A stretch of 64,000 bases of DNA. Source: Erwinia rhapontici (lineage in GTDB: Bacteria > Pseudomonadota > Gammaproteobacteria > Enterobacterales > Enterobacteriaceae). Below are positions 47,318 through 57,452 of this stretch, one piece after another (within the stretch, counting starts at the first letter, position 1; the number at the start of each line of letters is the position of its first letter). A program made the translations under genes and the position numbers. The stretch is from contig NZ_VRKO01000018.1 of assembly GCF_012271765.1 (NCBI RefSeq), positions 124,001 through 188,000 of the forward strand, read 5' to 3'. The notes beneath the pieces are model-generated. The model saw only the letters and a list, made by a program, of their open reading frames with translations. It ran no database searches and was not told the DNA's origin.

Positions 47318-48898
47318 ATGAATCTGACATTAATTAAAACTGCTACAGCAGGCCGTTATCGTGCCTGGGTTAGCCCGTACGTTGGGCTGTATTTACTTTT
47401 ATCCGTTCTGATTAATCTGGCATTCGGTTACCCGTTAAGCGGTTTATACAGTCTGGCCTTTACGGCACTGCTGGTGCTGCTGGCGGCGGTTGCCCCGAAG
47501 ACACAGAAAACGCTGATTGCCGTCGGTGTACTGATGGCCGGGTTCTATTACCCTTTTGGTCAGGTTTATGGCCCACCCAATTTTAATACCCTGCTGGCAC
47601 TGCACGCGACCAATGTGGAAGAAGCCAGTGAAATAATGCTGATCTTCCCACTGCATGATTATTTTATTGGCATGGCCATTCTGGCCGCCGGGCTGCTGGC
47701 GCTCAGGCGTAAACCACTGGAAAAACAGCGCTGGTGGCACGCGGAAAGTGCCTGCCTCGCTTTCGTACTGGTGGCGTGGGTGACACAGCCAGTGATGAAT
47801 CAGCTGACGGGCGGGGTGTTTAATCTGAAGGATACCGGTTTCCCACTGGTGCGCTTTGTGAAAGATACGCTGGAGAGTAAGTTTTCTGTCGATAAAGAGA
47901 TCGACCGGATGAACCAGCTGGCCACGCTGAAAGACGACTGGCATGTGTTAAGCGTCAAACCCCAGCAGCAGATTTATGTGGTGGTCATTGGGGAAAGCGC
48001 GCGTCGTGATGCGCTGGGTGCCTTTGGCGGGCACTGGGATAATACGCCTTTTGCCAGCCAGCTTAACGGCCAGTTTTTCACCCGCTATACCTCGGCGGCC
48101 TCTTCCACTCAGAAATCGCTGGGCTTGACGCTTAATCAGGTGGTGGACGGTAACCCTGAATACCAGAACAATATCATTACTCTCGCTAACCGCGCTGGTT
48201 TTGATACCTGGTGGATGTCGAACCAGGGCCAGATTGGTCAATATGATACGCCGATTGCCAGCATTGCTCAGCGAGCCAAAAATGTGCATTTCCTTAAAAG
48301 CGGCGACTTTGAAGCGGATAAAAACACGCGGGATGAAGACCTGCTGAGTTTTACGCCAGGTGCACTGGCACGTCCGGTCGATCGTCCTCGCTTACTGGTG
48401 TATCACCTTGTCGGCTCGCATCCGAAGGCCTGTGATCGCACGCGTGGTCGCTTTGTCGAACGTCTGCATTCGCTGGAAACCTCATGTTATCTGTACAGCA
48501 TGACGCAGACCGATGGTTTCCTGCAGCAGCTCTGGGAGCAGTTACACAGCAGCGGCCTGACTTTTTCGATGATCTATTTTTCCGATCACGGCCTGGCATT
48601 GAAAGAGAAAGGGACGCGTAACGAGTATCTGACTCACGATGATAAATATCGTCAGAACTTTGAGGTGCCGATGTTTATCAGCTCAAGTAACGACAGTCGT
48701 CATCAGATGATTACTACGCCGCGCTCAGCCAATGATTTCCTGATGCTGTTCTCACAGTGGACGGGGATTGAGACGAGGGAAATTACATCACGCTATCGCT
48801 TTGTATCCGCAGAGAAAGCGCCACCGATTGAAGTGACTAACTTTGCACTGAAGCGCCTGCCGTTTAATCAACTGCCGCAGGATCATTTTGCTAAATAG
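47318..48898 (+). CDS. opgE: Phosphoethanolamine transferase OpgE (YbiP)
   Basis: 526 residues (E. coli YbiP 527). About five N-terminal helices (to residue 160) are followed by a periplasmic sulfatase-type domain with IYVVVIGESARRDA, the likely nucleophile threonine in SSTQKSLGL, and YFSDHGLALKE. In E. coli this enzyme adds phosphoethanolamine to osmoregulated periplasmic glucans. The order mntS-opgE-ompX is conserved. The 231 bases upstream hold no other gene. Confidence 0.9.
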   Translation: MNLTLIKTATAGRYRAWVSPYVGLYLLLSVLINLAFGYPLSGLYSLAFTALLVLLAAVAPKTQKTLIAVGVLMAGFYYPFGQVYGPPNFNTLLALHATNVEEASEIMLIFPLHDYFIGMAILAAGLLALRRKPLEKQRWWHAESACLAFVLVAWVTQPVMNQLTGGVFNLKDTGFPLVRFVKDTLESKFSVDKEIDRMNQLATLKDDWHVLSVKPQQQIYVVVIGESARRDALGAFGGHWDNTPFASQLNGQFFTRYTSAASSTQKSLGLTLNQVVDGNPEYQNNIITLANRAGFDTWWMSNQGQIGQYDTPIASIAQRAKNVHFLKSGDFEADKNTRDEDLLSFTPGALARPVDRPRLLVYHLVGSHPKACDRTRGRFVERLHSLETSCYLYSMTQTDGFLQQLWEQLHSSGLTFSMIYFSDHGLALKEKGTRNEYLTHDDKYRQNFEVPMFISSSNDSRHQMITTPRSANDFLMLFSQWTGIETREITSRYRFVSAEKAPPIEVTNFALKRLPFNQLPQDHFAK

Positions 48899-48909
48899 GA
48901 CATTCACAT

Positions 48910-48937
48910 AAAAAAAATCCGCCCCGAGGGGCGGATT
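48910..48937 (-). terminator. Terminator of ompX
   Basis: A 9-bp perfect stem ATCCGCCCC/GGGGCGGAT with a 2-base apex is followed on the minus strand by a long T-run (As at 48910-48917). It lies between the convergent opgE and ompX. Confidence 0.88.
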
Positions 48938-48978
48938 CTTCAACGTCAGTCCGGTAATCCGGACTTGCGGTTAGCAAC

Positions 48979-49488
48979 TTAGAAGCTGTAACCTACGCCA
49001 GCAGTCCAGGTGCCAACGTCAACGCTGCGGATACGGCTCTGCTCGTAACCCACGTCCAGAGCGATGTCCTGGATTGGGTTGAACTGCAGGCCAGCACCGT
49101 AGGAGAAGCCTACGTCGCTTGAATCATATTTTTCACGGTTTGGTTCGTTGTACTGGTATTTGCCGTAGCCGATACCCACAACACCGTAGATGCTTGCCCA
49201 ATCGTTCAGACGGTAAGCTGGACCACCAGTGATGCCATAGTACTGGCCCTTGATGTAGTCGCCTGCATCGGTACGGTCTTTCTCAGTGTAAGTGAAAGAG
49301 CCAATCCAACCCAGTGCATCGCTGCCGTTCTCGTAGCGGTATTTCAGGTTGAAGCCGTTAGCTTTGTTAGCTACGCCCTGGTAATCACTCTGAGCGTAAC
49401 CAGCGGAAACGGTGCTCTGCGCCATTGCTGAACCAGCAGATACTGCCAGTACGCAAGCTAATGCTGAAAGACATGCAATTTTTTTCAT
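48979..49488 (-). CDS. ompX: Outer membrane protein OmpX
   Basis: 169 residues from ATG 49488 (E. coli 171), preceded by GAGGTGG. A 23-residue signal peptide ends AMA. The mature protein is an eight-stranded beta barrel with alternating strand pattern and ends GVGYSF with the terminal phenylalanine needed for Bam recognition. It takes part in adhesion and complement resistance in some enterobacteria. It is convergent with opgE and divergent from rhtA. Confidence 0.95.
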   Translation of the reverse strand: MKKIACLSALACVLAVSAGSAMAQSTVSAGYAQSDYQGVANKANGFNLKYRYENGSDALGWIGSFTYTEKDRTDAGDYIKGQYYGITGGPAYRLNDWASIYGVVGIGYGKYQYNEPNREKYDSSDVGFSYGAGLQFNPIQDIALDVGYEQSRIRSVDVGTWTAGVGYSF

Positions 49489-49863
49489 AACCACCTCAAA
49501 TGTGAAAGTACTTCTCTCCTGACAACGCTGGAAATATAACAAAAATCAGCGAGAAACTCTGCCCTGATTTTGTTGTCTAACAGAATGTTTGGTGTAACAG
49601 AAAGTTAATGATGCTTTCTATGTCATTCTTTTTTCTTATGATTATTGCCATTTTCATTCTATTTTTATCGACTGTAAAAAAAGCTTCATTGAGATAAATC
49701 CTAATCAAATCTGACAGTTCTTTACTGAACTGGCCCTGTTTTCTGACAAAATTTCTGTTTTTTTCACTTATTTTTTTCCCCTCACTGGGTTTAACAGCGC
49801 CTTCCAGTACACTGTCACAGCGCGTTTATCTTCGAAACGGATCAATTAAGGCTGGAATACAGG
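49489..49863. other. ompX-rhtA divergent control region
   Basis: 375 bases, AT-rich, without a gene. It must hold the ompX promoter and leader and the rhtA promoter. The ompX side has a long leader, expected because ompX is a target of small RNAs; no clear operator was identified. Confidence 0.5.
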
Positions 49864-50757
49864 ATGTCTTCACACGTAAAAAATGCTGTCTGGTTACCCG
49901 TGCTGGTGCTGCTGATTGCCATGACGTCAATTCAGGGTGGTGCTGCGCTGGCCAAAACACTGTTTCCTACCGTCGGTGCACCAGGCATTACCGCCCTGCG
50001 TCTTGGCCTGGGTACGGTTATTCTCTGCGTGATCTTCAAACCCTGGCGGTTGCGTTTCAACCGTCAGCAGATCTTGCCACTGGTGATCTACGGTCTGGCG
50101 CTGGGCGGAATGAACTATTCCTTCTATTTATCGATACGCACTGTACCGCTGGGTATTGCCGTGGCACTGGAGTTTACCGGCCCACTGGTGCTGGCGCTCG
50201 CAGGATCACGACGACCCCTGGATTTTCTCTGGGTCGGGCTGGCCGTACTGGGGCTGTTCTTCCTGCTGCCGATCGGGCATAGCATTGATAGCATAGACCC
50301 GCTTGGTGCGATATATGCGCTGACCGCTGGCGCCCTATGGGCAGTGTATATTCTGGCGGGCAAACGTGCGGGTAGCCAGCACGGCCCGGCCACCGTCGCG
50401 GCAGGCTCCCTGATTGGCGCGTTGGTGTTTGTACCTCTGGGCCTGGCGTATGCCAACCCCGGGATCTGGACCTTATCACTGATCCCCATTGGCCTGGCGA
50501 TTGCGGTGCTCTCCAGTGCTCTGCCCTACTCACTGGAAATGGTCGCACTGACACGTCTGCCTGCACGGACTTTTGGTACGTTAATGAGCCTGGAACCGGC
50601 AATGGCGGCTATCTCTGGCATGCTGTTCCTGGGTGAAGTACTGACGCTGGTGCAGTGGCTGGCACTGCTGGCGATTATTACCGCCTCGGCGGGTTCAACC
50701 CTGACGATGCGCCCGGCAAAGCAGGACATTGACCCGGTGGGAGAATTAAGAGAATAA
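49864..50757 (+). CDS. rhtA: Threonine/homoserine exporter RhtA
   Basis: 297 residues (E. coli 295) of the EamA/DMT family: ten helices in two homologous halves, with KTLFPTVGAPGITALRLGLG and TFGTLMSLEPAMAAISG as landmarks. It exports threonine, homoserine and related compounds. A CCTGCGGGA/TCCCGCAGG hairpin without a T-run follows at 50769-50794. Confidence 0.94.
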   Translation: MSSHVKNAVWLPVLVLLIAMTSIQGGAALAKTLFPTVGAPGITALRLGLGTVILCVIFKPWRLRFNRQQILPLVIYGLALGGMNYSFYLSIRTVPLGIAVALEFTGPLVLALAGSRRPLDFLWVGLAVLGLFFLLPIGHSIDSIDPLGAIYALTAGALWAVYILAGKRAGSQHGPATVAAGSLIGALVFVPLGLAYANPGIWTLSLIPIGLAIAVLSSALPYSLEMVALTRLPARTFGTLMSLEPAMAAISGMLFLGEVLTLVQWLALLAIITASAGSTLTMRPAKQDIDPVGELRE

Positions 50758-51068
50758 ACGGCACCCTGCCTGCGGGAAATGTATCTCCCGCAGGTGATGA
50801 CATCCTCCATGCTTAATTCCACAGCGCGAATTGTGACAAATTGGTTAATTACCTCATCAGAAACATCCAGTTATAATTTTAATAAAAATGAATCACTTAA
50901 TGCAAAATTAAAAAAATTATCCTTTAAAAACAGAAAGATAGAATAATAAAATAAACAAAAATCATTCGCATCATTATTTAACCTCACCCTTCTCTGTCTT
51001 TATTCTGTCAACAGGCCGGCACTATTCAATCAATAGGCACTAACTTTCCAACAAAATTAAAAACCAGT

Positions 51069-51079
51069 GCTATACTTAA
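51069..51079 (+). promoter_or_regulatory. Probable sigma-S type -10 element of dps
   Basis: GCTATACTTAA matches the sigma-S preferred -10 (CTATACT with following A/T) and is nearly the E. coli dps sequence as I remember it. It lies about 45 bases before the dps ATG. The rest of the 368-base gap after rhtA is AT-rich with no gene. Confidence 0.65.
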
Positions 51080-51125
51080 TCCCGTATTCAATTAGGACAA
51101 CCTGACTATCAAGAGGATATTAATG

Positions 51126-51629
51126 ATGAGTACCGCTAAACTGGTTAAAGCAAAATCTTCTGATCTGATTTACACCCGTAACGACGTGGCCGATGACGAG
51201 AAAAAAGCCACCATTGAGGTGCTTAATCGTCTGGTTATTGAATTTATCGATCTGTCGCTGATCACCAAGCAGGCGCACTGGAACATGCGCGGAGCAAACT
51301 TTATTGGCGTCCACGAGATGCTTGATGGCTTCCGCACTGCGATCACCGACCACCAGGATACCATTGCAGAACGCGTTGTGCAGCTGGGTGGCGTGGCACT
51401 GGGCACCACGCAGATCGTTGCCGACAAAACACCGTTGAAAAGCTACCCGCTGAATATTCACAGCGTGCAGGATCACCTGAAAGCGCTGGCCGATCGTTAT
51501 GGCATCGTTGCTAATGACGTGCGTAAAGCTATCAGTGAAGTCTCGGATGAAGACTCTGCCGACATCTTCACCGCCGCATCACGCGATCTGGATAAATTCC
51601 TGTGGTTTATCGAATCTAACATCGAATAA
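51126..51629 (+). CDS. dps: DNA-binding ferritin-like protein Dps
   Basis: 167 residues from ATG 51126 (MSTAKLV), the E. coli length; ATG 51123 directly before it is an alternative. The lysine-rich N-terminus binds DNA, and the ferroxidase residues are in [13 protein letters not shown] and [21 protein letters not shown]. It forms dodecamers that store iron and shield DNA in stationary phase and oxidative stress. Confidence 0.96.
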   Translation: MSTAKLVKAKSSDLIYTRNDVADDEKKATIEVLNRLVIEFIDLSLITKQAHWNMRGANFIGVHEMLDGFRTAITDHQDTIAERVVQLGGVALGTTQIVADKTPLKSYPLNIHSVQDHLKALADRYGIVANDVRKAISEVSDEDSADIFTAASRDLDKFLWFIESNIE

Positions 51630-51656
51630 TCGCACTGACGATTCCGCTCAGCTCCT

Positions 51657-51686
51657 GGCAGATGGTGATCCATCTGCCTTTTTTTT
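51657..51686 (+). terminator. Terminator of dps
   Basis: A 9-bp stem GGCAGATGG/CCATCTGCC with loop TGAT is followed by eight Ts. Confidence 0.9.
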
Positions 51687-51801
51687 GCCAAAATGTTGCT
51701 AAAGTAAGAACTCTGTGACATTAAATTAATCCCCCCCGACACTATCTGTTGTTTTTATCCCGTAATTTGCTAAAACTGCTGATGCACCACCATAGACACA
51801 G

Positions 51802-51831
51802 CGCACCATAATGGGGCACCAAAATTGTGCA
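51802..51831 (+). promoter_or_regulatory. Two NtrC-type sites upstream of glnH
   Basis: CGCACCATAATGGGGCA (51802-51818) and GGCACCAAAATTGTGCA (51815-51831) each approximate the NtrC dyad TGCACCA-N3-TGGTGCA. They are centred about 110-120 bases before the predicted sigma-54 start, the usual place for nitrogen-regulator enhancer sites. A further half-site, TGCACCACC, is at 51783. Confidence 0.7.
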
Positions 51832-51904
51832 CCACCCTGAACCCTGTCAATGAGCTTAAGAAAAATCGCATTTAACTTGCTGTTTTTCATTGTTTTTGCA
51901 AAAC

Positions 51905-51920
51905 TGGCACGATTCTTTCA
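51905..51920 (+). promoter_or_regulatory. Sigma-54 promoter of glnHPQ
   Basis: TGGCACGATTCTTTCA has a perfect -24 part; the -12 part reads TTTCA in place of TTGCA. The E. coli glnHp2 promoter carries, as I recall, the same deviation. Start expected near 51931, leaving a leader of about 50 bases. Confidence 0.8.
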
Positions 51921-51979
51921 TAGGGCTGCGGGCATTTAATCGGGAAAGACCTTTCCCGAGAAGCGATAAGGATAAAATG

Positions 51980-52726
51980 ATGAAGTCAATTTTTAAGGTT
52001 TCTCTTGCAGCGCTGACGCTGGCGTTTGCGATGTCTTCCACGGCTGCTGACAAAAAACTGGTTGTTGCTACCGATACCGCTTTCGTGCCTTTTGAATTCA
52101 AACAGGGTGATAAATATGTCGGTTTCGACATCGACCTGTGGGATGCGATTGCCAAACAACTGAACATGGAATACACCCTGAAGCCAATGGACTTCAGCGG
52201 CATCATTCCTGCGCTGCAAACCCGTAACGTTGACCTGGCTCTGGCCGGTATCACCATTACTGAAGAGCGCCAAAAAGCGATCGACTTCTCTGACGGCTAT
52301 TACAAAAGCGGCCTGTTAGTGATGGTGAAAGCGGGTAACGATGCCATCAAAGGCATCAATGACCTGAATGGCAAAGTGGTTGCAGTGAAGAGCGGCACCG
52401 GATCGGTTGACTACGCTAAACAGCACATCAAATTTAAAGATCTGCGTCAGTTCCCGAACATCGACAATGCCTATATGGAACTGGGTACCAACCGTGCTGA
52501 CGCGGTCCTGCACGACACACCAAACATTCTTTACTTCATCCACACCGCAGGCAAAGGCCAGTTCAAAGCTGTAGGTGAGTCAATTGAAGCACAGCAGTAC
52601 GGTATCGCCTTCCCGAAAGGCAGTGATGAGCTGCGTGGGAAAGTGAACGGCGCACTGAAAACACTGCGTGAGAACGGCACCTACAATACGTTGTACAAAA
52701 AATGGTTCGGCAGCGAACCTAAATAA
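51980..52726 (+). CDS. glnH: Glutamine-binding periplasmic protein GlnH
   Basis: 248 residues from ATG 51980, the E. coli length; ATG 51977 is an alternative. Signal peptide of 22 residues ends STA-A, then [20 protein letters not shown]. High identity to E. coli GlnH throughout. It captures glutamine for GlnPQ. An attenuating terminator separates it from glnP. Confidence 0.96.
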   Translation: MKSIFKVSLAALTLAFAMSSTAADKKLVVATDTAFVPFEFKQGDKYVGFDIDLWDAIAKQLNMEYTLKPMDFSGIIPALQTRNVDLALAGITITEERQKAIDFSDGYYKSGLLVMVKAGNDAIKGINDLNGKVVAVKSGTGSVDYAKQHIKFKDLRQFPNIDNAYMELGTNRADAVLHDTPNILYFIHTAGKGQFKAVGESIEAQQYGIAFPKGSDELRGKVNGALKTLRENGTYNTLYKKWFGSEPK

Positions 52727-52753
52727 TAAGAAAATATCGGTAACGCCTTAAAT

Positions 52754-52782
52754 GCAGGAGCGTGTTGCTCCTGCGTTTTTTC
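52754..52782 (+). terminator. Attenuating terminator between glnH and glnP
   Basis: An 8-bp perfect stem GCAGGAGC/GCTCCTGC with loop GTGTT is followed by GTTTTTTT. It should reduce glnPQ message relative to glnH, like the potF-potG element. Confidence 0.85.
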
Positions 52783-52818
52783 CACATCAACACACTGTTT
52801 TAGATCCGGAGAATAAAC

Positions 52819-53478
52819 ATGCAGTTTGACTGGAGCGCCATCTGGCCTGCTATTCCAATCCTGCTTGAAGGTGCCAAAATGACCCTGTGGATTTCGGTCC
52901 TCGGTCTGCTTGGCGGTGTGATCATCGGTCTGGCCGCAGGTTTCGCCCGCGCCTACGGTGGCTGGCTTTCACGCAACATCGCGCTGGTTTTCATTGAACT
53001 GATCCGTGGCACCCCTATCGTGGTGCAGGTGATGTTTATCTATTTCGCACTGCCAATGGCACTGCCCGATTTCAGAATCGACCCGTTCACTGCTGCGGTG
53101 GTGACCATCATGATCAACTCAGGTGCCTACATCGCTGAGATTACGCGTGGTGCTGTGCTGTCGATTAACCGTGGCTTCCGTGAAGCCGGCCTGGCGCTGG
53201 GCCTCTCCAGCCGTGAAACGCTGCGCTACGTGATTATGCCGCTGGCGCTGCGCCGTATGCTGCCACCGCTGGGTAACCAGTGGATCGTCAGCATCAAAGA
53301 CACCTCACTGTTTATCGTGATTGGTGTGGCAGAACTGACCCGCCAGGGACAGGAAATTATTGCAGGTAACTTCCGCGCACTGGAAATCTGGAGCGCCGTT
53401 GCGGTTATCTATCTGATTATTACGCTGGTGCTGAGTTTCGTTCTGCGTCGCCTTGAGAGAAGGATGAAAATCCTGTGA
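52819..53478 (+). CDS. glnP: Glutamine ABC transporter permease GlnP
   Basis: 219 residues, the E. coli length, with about five helices and the loop [19 protein letters not shown]. Forms the glutamine channel. It ends in GTGA, overlapping the glnQ GTG start by 4 bases. Confidence 0.95.
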   Translation: MQFDWSAIWPAIPILLEGAKMTLWISVLGLLGGVIIGLAAGFARAYGGWLSRNIALVFIELIRGTPIVVQVMFIYFALPMALPDFRIDPFTAAVVTIMINSGAYIAEITRGAVLSINRGFREAGLALGLSSRETLRYVIMPLALRRMLPPLGNQWIVSIKDTSLFIVIGVAELTRQGQEIIAGNFRALEIWSAVAVIYLIITLVLSFVLRRLERRMKIL

Positions 53479-54197
53479 TTGAATTTAAAAATGTTTCCAA
53501 GCACTTCGGTGCTACTCAGGTCCTGCATGACATCGATCTGAAAATAAACCAGGGCGAAGTGGTGGTGATTATCGGCCCATCGGGTTCCGGTAAATCCACA
53601 CTGCTGCGCTGCATCAACAAACTGGAAGAGATCACCAGCGGTGATTTGATTGTTGATGGCAAAAAGGTCAACGACCCGAAAGTGGACGATCGTCTGATCC
53701 GCCAGGAAGCGGGCATGGTATTCCAGCAGTTCCATCTGTTCCCACAGATGAGTGCGCTGGACAACGTTGCCTTCGGTCCTATCCGCGTACGCGGTGCGAA
53801 GAAAGCCGATGCTCAGCGTCTGGCGAAGGAACTGCTGGGTAAAGTCGGCCTGGCTGAACGTGCTAACCACTTCCCTTCCGAGCTGTCCGGTGGCCAGCAG
53901 CAGCGCGTGGCGATTGCCCGTGCGCTAGCCGTGAAGCCGAAAATGATGCTGTTCGATGAACCCACCTCTGCGCTTGACCCGGAACTGCGTCACGAAGTGT
54001 TAAAAGTAATGCAGGACCTGGCTGAAGAAGGCATGACCATGGTCATCGTGACCCACGAAGTGGGCTTTGCGCAGAAAGTGGCATCGCGCCTGATCTTTAT
54101 CGATAAAGGCCGTATTGCGGAAGACGGTAACCCTGACGAGTTGATCTCCAACCCGCCAAGCGCCCGTCTGCGTGAGTTCTTACAGCACGTGTCGTAA
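53475..54197 (+). CDS. glnQ: Glutamine ABC transporter ATP-binding protein GlnQ
   Basis: 240 residues, the E. coli length, from a GTG start. Walker [10 protein letters not shown], signature [15 protein letters not shown], Walker [15 protein letters not shown] and switch histidine VTHEVGFA are all present. Translationally coupled to glnP. Confidence 0.95.
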   Translation: MIEFKNVSKHFGATQVLHDIDLKINQGEVVVIIGPSGSGKSTLLRCINKLEEITSGDLIVDGKKVNDPKVDDRLIRQEAGMVFQQFHLFPQMSALDNVAFGPIRVRGAKKADAQRLAKELLGKVGLAERANHFPSELSGGQQQRVAIARALAVKPKMMLFDEPTSALDPELRHEVLKVMQDLAEEGMTMVIVTHEVGFAQKVASRLIFIDKGRIAEDGNPDELISNPPSARLREFLQHVS

Positions 54198-54204
54198 TCC
54201 CTTC

Positions 54205-54234
54205 AGGGGCGAACCTGCGTTCGCCCCTGCTTTT
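54205..54234 (+). terminator. Terminator of glnHPQ
   Basis: A 10-bp stem AGGGGCGAAC/GTTCGCCCCT with a 4-base loop is followed by GCTTTT. Confidence 0.8.
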
Positions 54235-54390
54235 CGTCTTTGTCTCAAAACCTCTCCTTTCTCTTTCACACCGTCTTGACGGTCTATACTTTTCTGCCGA
54301 TCGCCACTACAGGAGAAGAGGATTCGCGCACACGAACAGGGTGTTTGACGCCCGCTTAAACGAAACGGGCCGACTCACACAGCGGCAAGG

Positions 54391-55320
54391 TTAAAGATTA
54401 AGGTTGCGCGTTCTCTGCGGCTGTTCCATAAAACTCCACGCAATAAAGCGGCTCTGCTTCTGTCCCTGCGCCATTTCAACGGTACGCATGGCAGCAACAT
54501 CCGCCTCTTCCAGCGTACGCCACAGCTCCGGCAGATGCTCTTTGCGTGATACCAGCGTGGTGAACCACACGCACTGACGGCCGAAGCTGGCGCTCTCTTC
54601 AATCATGCGCTTGATAAACGCCACTTCGCCGCCTTCACACCAGAGTTCGTCCTGCTGCCCGCCGAAGTTCAACGGAGAGTGGCGATCCAGCCCCAGGTTG
54701 CGCAGCTTGCGCTGGCTGCCCTGGTGGGCATCGGCTGCGGATGCGTGGAACGGTGGGTTACACAGTACGGCCTGATACAGCTCACTTTTGTGAATCACAC
54801 CTTTAAAAATCGCGTTAGTGTCTTTCTGACGGCGCAGACGAACGGCACGGTTCAGGCCCGGATTCGCCGCGATAATCGCATTGGCGGAGGCCATCGCCTG
54901 CTCGTTGACTTCACTGCCGGTAAAGCGCCACTGGTATTCGCTGTGGCCAATCAACGGATAAATCAGGTTTGCACCGCAGCCGACGTCCAGCACGTTAATG
55001 TCACGCGGCACCACGCGGCGGTTATCTTCCGCCAACAGGTCAGCCAGATGATGAATATAATCGGCACGTCCCGGCACTGGCGGGCAAAGGAAACCTTCCG
55101 GGATATCCCAGTGAGCGATCTGATAAAAATGGCTCAGCAGGGCCTGATTCAGCGCCTTAACTGCATCGGGATTGCCGAAGTCCACGGACTCGCTGCCCCA
55201 GTTATTGACCGCGACAAAAGGTGCCAGGGAGGGATGGCTGGCAATCAGCGCGGCAAAATCGTAGCGACCGCGATGACGGTTACGGGGGTGAAGCACATTT
55301 TTTTCAACAGGGGTTTTCAT
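54391..55320 (-). CDS. rlmF: 23S rRNA (adenine-1618-N6)-methyltransferase RlmF
   Basis: 309 residues (E. coli 308). The SAM site is [13 protein letters not shown] and the catalytic motif for adenine N6 is LCNPPFHAS. It methylates A1618 in 23S rRNA. In E. coli the mechanosensitive channel gene ybiO lies between glnQ and rlmF; here it is absent. Confidence 0.94.
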   Translation of the reverse strand: MKTPVEKNVLHPRNRHRGRYDFAALIASHPSLAPFVAVNNWGSESVDFGNPDAVKALNQALLSHFYQIAHWDIPEGFLCPPVPGRADYIHHLADLLAEDNRRVVPRDINVLDVGCGANLIYPLIGHSEYQWRFTGSEVNEQAMASANAIIAANPGLNRAVRLRRQKDTNAIFKGVIHKSELYQAVLCNPPFHASAADAHQGSQRKLRNLGLDRHSPLNFGGQQDELWCEGGEVAFIKRMIEESASFGRQCVWFTTLVSRKEHLPELWRTLEEADVAAMRTVEMAQGQKQSRFIAWSFMEQPQRTRNLNL

Positions 55321-55465
55321 CAGTCATTCTCTTATCAGCAGACGCGTAAGATACCTGCTGCGCTATTAATGGTAAACCACTGGCAGATAATTCACGCGTT
55401 GTGCCTGCGGGTGGGGAGCGCCTGCTGAGAGAAAAAGGGCCTGACGGCCCTGATTTTTGTGCTGA

Positions 55466-56002
55466 CTATTTCGCCATCGCTTTCATCGCTTCGAGATCGG
55501 CTAATGACGTAAATTCGCAGCTTAGCAGTGTCTTACCCGGGATCCCCTGCGCTTCACGTGCCGTGATCGCCACGCGTCCCATCTCCGGTGAAGGCTGGTC
55601 GGCATCGGCTAATACGCGAATGTAGCTTTTGGTCGCCACGATCATCGGGTTTTTGGGCTCAGGCGTTAACTGATAAGTTTTCGCCAGCTCATCGGCTTTA
55701 TTGCCTTCGACCAGCACGCCGTAGGTGGTACCTGCCAGCACAAAGGCTTTGGTGCTGTAACCATCTTTGACCACAGCTTCAGTCAGCGGGTAAACCGCCA
55801 TTGCACCCACCAGCTGATATTTGGACACTTTTTCTGCTTCATTGTAGAGCGCGCTGGCAGCCTTGGTGGTGTAGGCTGGTTTGCATAATGCGGCATCAAA
55901 AAATGCGCTATTATCCGCCGCTGTAGCCGCTGTAGCCGAAAACAGTACCGCGGCAGCAATCAGAAGAGGGGTTGCAGTAAAACGCGAGGCATTTGAATAC
56001 AT
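55466..56002 (-). CDS. Secreted protein of unknown function
   Basis: 178 residues with AAGGAG 7 bases before the ATG and a clear signal peptide (cleavage after ATA or TAA near residue 28). The mature part contains two cysteines (in ALCKPAYTT and LLSCEFTS), which could form a disulfide. I recognise no family. It is monocistronic between rlmF and the flavin reductase gene, with a 150-base AT-rich divergent region. Confidence 0.75.
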   Translation of the reverse strand: MYSNASRFTATPLLIAAAVLFSATAATAADNSAFFDAALCKPAYTTKAASALYNEAEKVSKYQLVGAMAVYPLTEAVVKDGYSTKAFVLAGTTYGVLVEGNKADELAKTYQLTPEPKNPMIVATKSYIRVLADADQPSPEMGRVAITAREAQGIPGKTLLSCEFTSLADLEAMKAMAK

Positions 56003-56155
56003 GTAAAGCTCCTTAAAATTAAGTTCCTTAAAAAATATAAGGGCATATCTTCTTAGATAGCGCCCCTAATATATTGCATGTTTCAAATGATTTCCCAACT
56101 GAATGCATTTGACTTAAGTCATTAATATTTATCTTTATTATTATAGGAGTTCCCT

Positions 56156-56782
56156 TTGCGTACGCGTCATTCGTATCAACCTAAACAAGGCCACGGCCTG
56201 CCGCACGATCCACTCAATGCGATCATTGGTCCGCGCCCGATTGGCTGGATCAGTTCACAGAATGTGGCCGGGCAGCGTAATCTCGCACCCTATAGCTTCT
56301 TTAACTGCTTTAATTACCGCCCTCCAGTGATTGGGTTCGCCAGCAGCGGCTGGAAAGACAGCGTGGCGAACATCGTTGAAACCGGAGAATTTGTCTGGAA
56401 CCTGGCGACACGTTCGCTGGCCGTTCCGATGAATGAAAGCTCGGCCTCTCTTGCCCACGGCGAGGATGAGTTTGCTTATGCGGGGCTGACTGCCCTGCCG
56501 GCCAGCCTGGTAAACGTCAGTATGGTGGCCGAAAGCCCGGTCAATTTTGAGTGCCGACTCTCACAGTGCATTCAGTTGCAAACCGCCGATGGCGAGCAGA
56601 TCCCGACCTGGCTGGTATTGGGCGAAGTGGTGGCGATCCATATTGATCAGGATCTGCTGGTTGACGGGATCTATCAGACGGCAAAAGCAGAACCGATCCT
56701 GCGTGCAGGCGGCCCCTCCGCCTATTACGGCATCAGTGAAGCGCTTAAGTTTGATATGGTCAGGCCGGATGCCCGGGGTTAA
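56156..56782 (+). CDS. Flavin reductase-like FMN-binding protein
   Basis: 208 residues starting with TTG at 56156, supported by AGGAG 6-7 bases upstream. The flavin-binding split-barrel domain is visible in DPLNAIIGPRPIGWISS, NLAPYSFFNCFNYRPPVIGF and SVANIVETGEFVWNL. Family members reduce flavins or act as small flavoprotein oxidoreductases; substrate is unknown. Confidence 0.82.
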   Translation: MRTRHSYQPKQGHGLPHDPLNAIIGPRPIGWISSQNVAGQRNLAPYSFFNCFNYRPPVIGFASSGWKDSVANIVETGEFVWNLATRSLAVPMNESSASLAHGEDEFAYAGLTALPASLVNVSMVAESPVNFECRLSQCIQLQTADGEQIPTWLVLGEVVAIHIDQDLLVDGIYQTAKAEPILRAGGPSAYYGISEALKFDMVRPDARG

Positions 56783-56788
56783 ATACAA

Positions 56789-56804
56789 GTCGGGCATGCC
56801 CGGC
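56789..56804. repeat. Dispersed palindrome between flavin reductase and nucleotidase genes
   Basis: GTCGGGCATGCCCGGC shares the core of the element at 2842-2865 (GTCGGGCATGCCCGAC). A partial second copy, ATGCCCGGG, lies at 56769. Confidence 0.5.
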
Positions 56805-56930
56805 AGGTGCAATGGAATAAACGTCAGATAGCAGACCATTCAGTGAGGCAGGCATGACAAACGCCGACATGCCGTCCGCAGGCTTTTTTGCTATGATGCG
56901 AATTCTAAAAACATTAGTCATGGAGTGATT

Positions 56931-57452
56931 ATGAAACGCATCGCCATCGATATGGATGAAGTCATCGCTGATTTTCATACTAAGATATTAGCCACCTGGA
57001 ACGCCCATTTTTCACAGCAGCTGATGCCGGATGAGCTGAACCTGTTTAATCTGCATCAGGACGATCAAGATAAACTGGTGGAAATCTTTGAGCTGGTCGG
57101 CGACCCCACCTTCTTTGCCGACCTGGGCGTGATCGCCGACAGTCAGCGGGTGATCGCCCGGCTGAGCGAGCATTACGAGATTTTTATTACCACCGCTGCG
57201 ATGGAAGTGCCGACATCGTTCAACGCTAAATTCCAGTGGCTGAAACAACACTTCCCGGCCATCAAACCCAGCAATATCGTGTTCTGCGGCAACAAAAGCA
57301 TTATCAATGCCGACTATATGATCGATGATAACGTGATTAACTTCGCGAATTTCTGCGGGGAAGGCATTCTCTATTCGGCGCCGCATAACCGTCATGTGAC
57401 GGGCTACCGACGCGTGGAAAACTGGCAGGACATTGAAACCCTGTTGTTGTAA
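56931..57452 (+). CDS. 5'(3')-deoxyribonucleotidase-like HAD protein (NT5C family)
   Basis: 173 residues from ATG 56931 (GGAG 5 bases upstream); a GTG at 56925 is less well placed. HAD motif I is IDMDEVIADF, motif II threonine in FITTAAME, lysine in FCGNKSIIN, and motif IV DYMIDDNV. The family removes phosphate from deoxynucleoside monophosphates. The gene end is repeated in tandem downstream (57444-57500). Confidence 0.82.
   Translation: MKRIAIDMDEVIADFHTKILATWNAHFSQQLMPDELNLFNLHQDDQDKLVEIFELVGDPTFFADLGVIADSQRVIARLSEHYEIFITTAAMEVPTSFNAKFQWLKQHFPAIKPSNIVFCGNKSIINADYMIDDNVINFANFCGEGILYSAPHNRHVTGYRRVENWQDIETLLL

Noticed and set aside
54679-55428. A 249-codon plus-strand open frame opposite rlmF
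   Set aside because: Antisense to rlmF, which is conserved over its full length.
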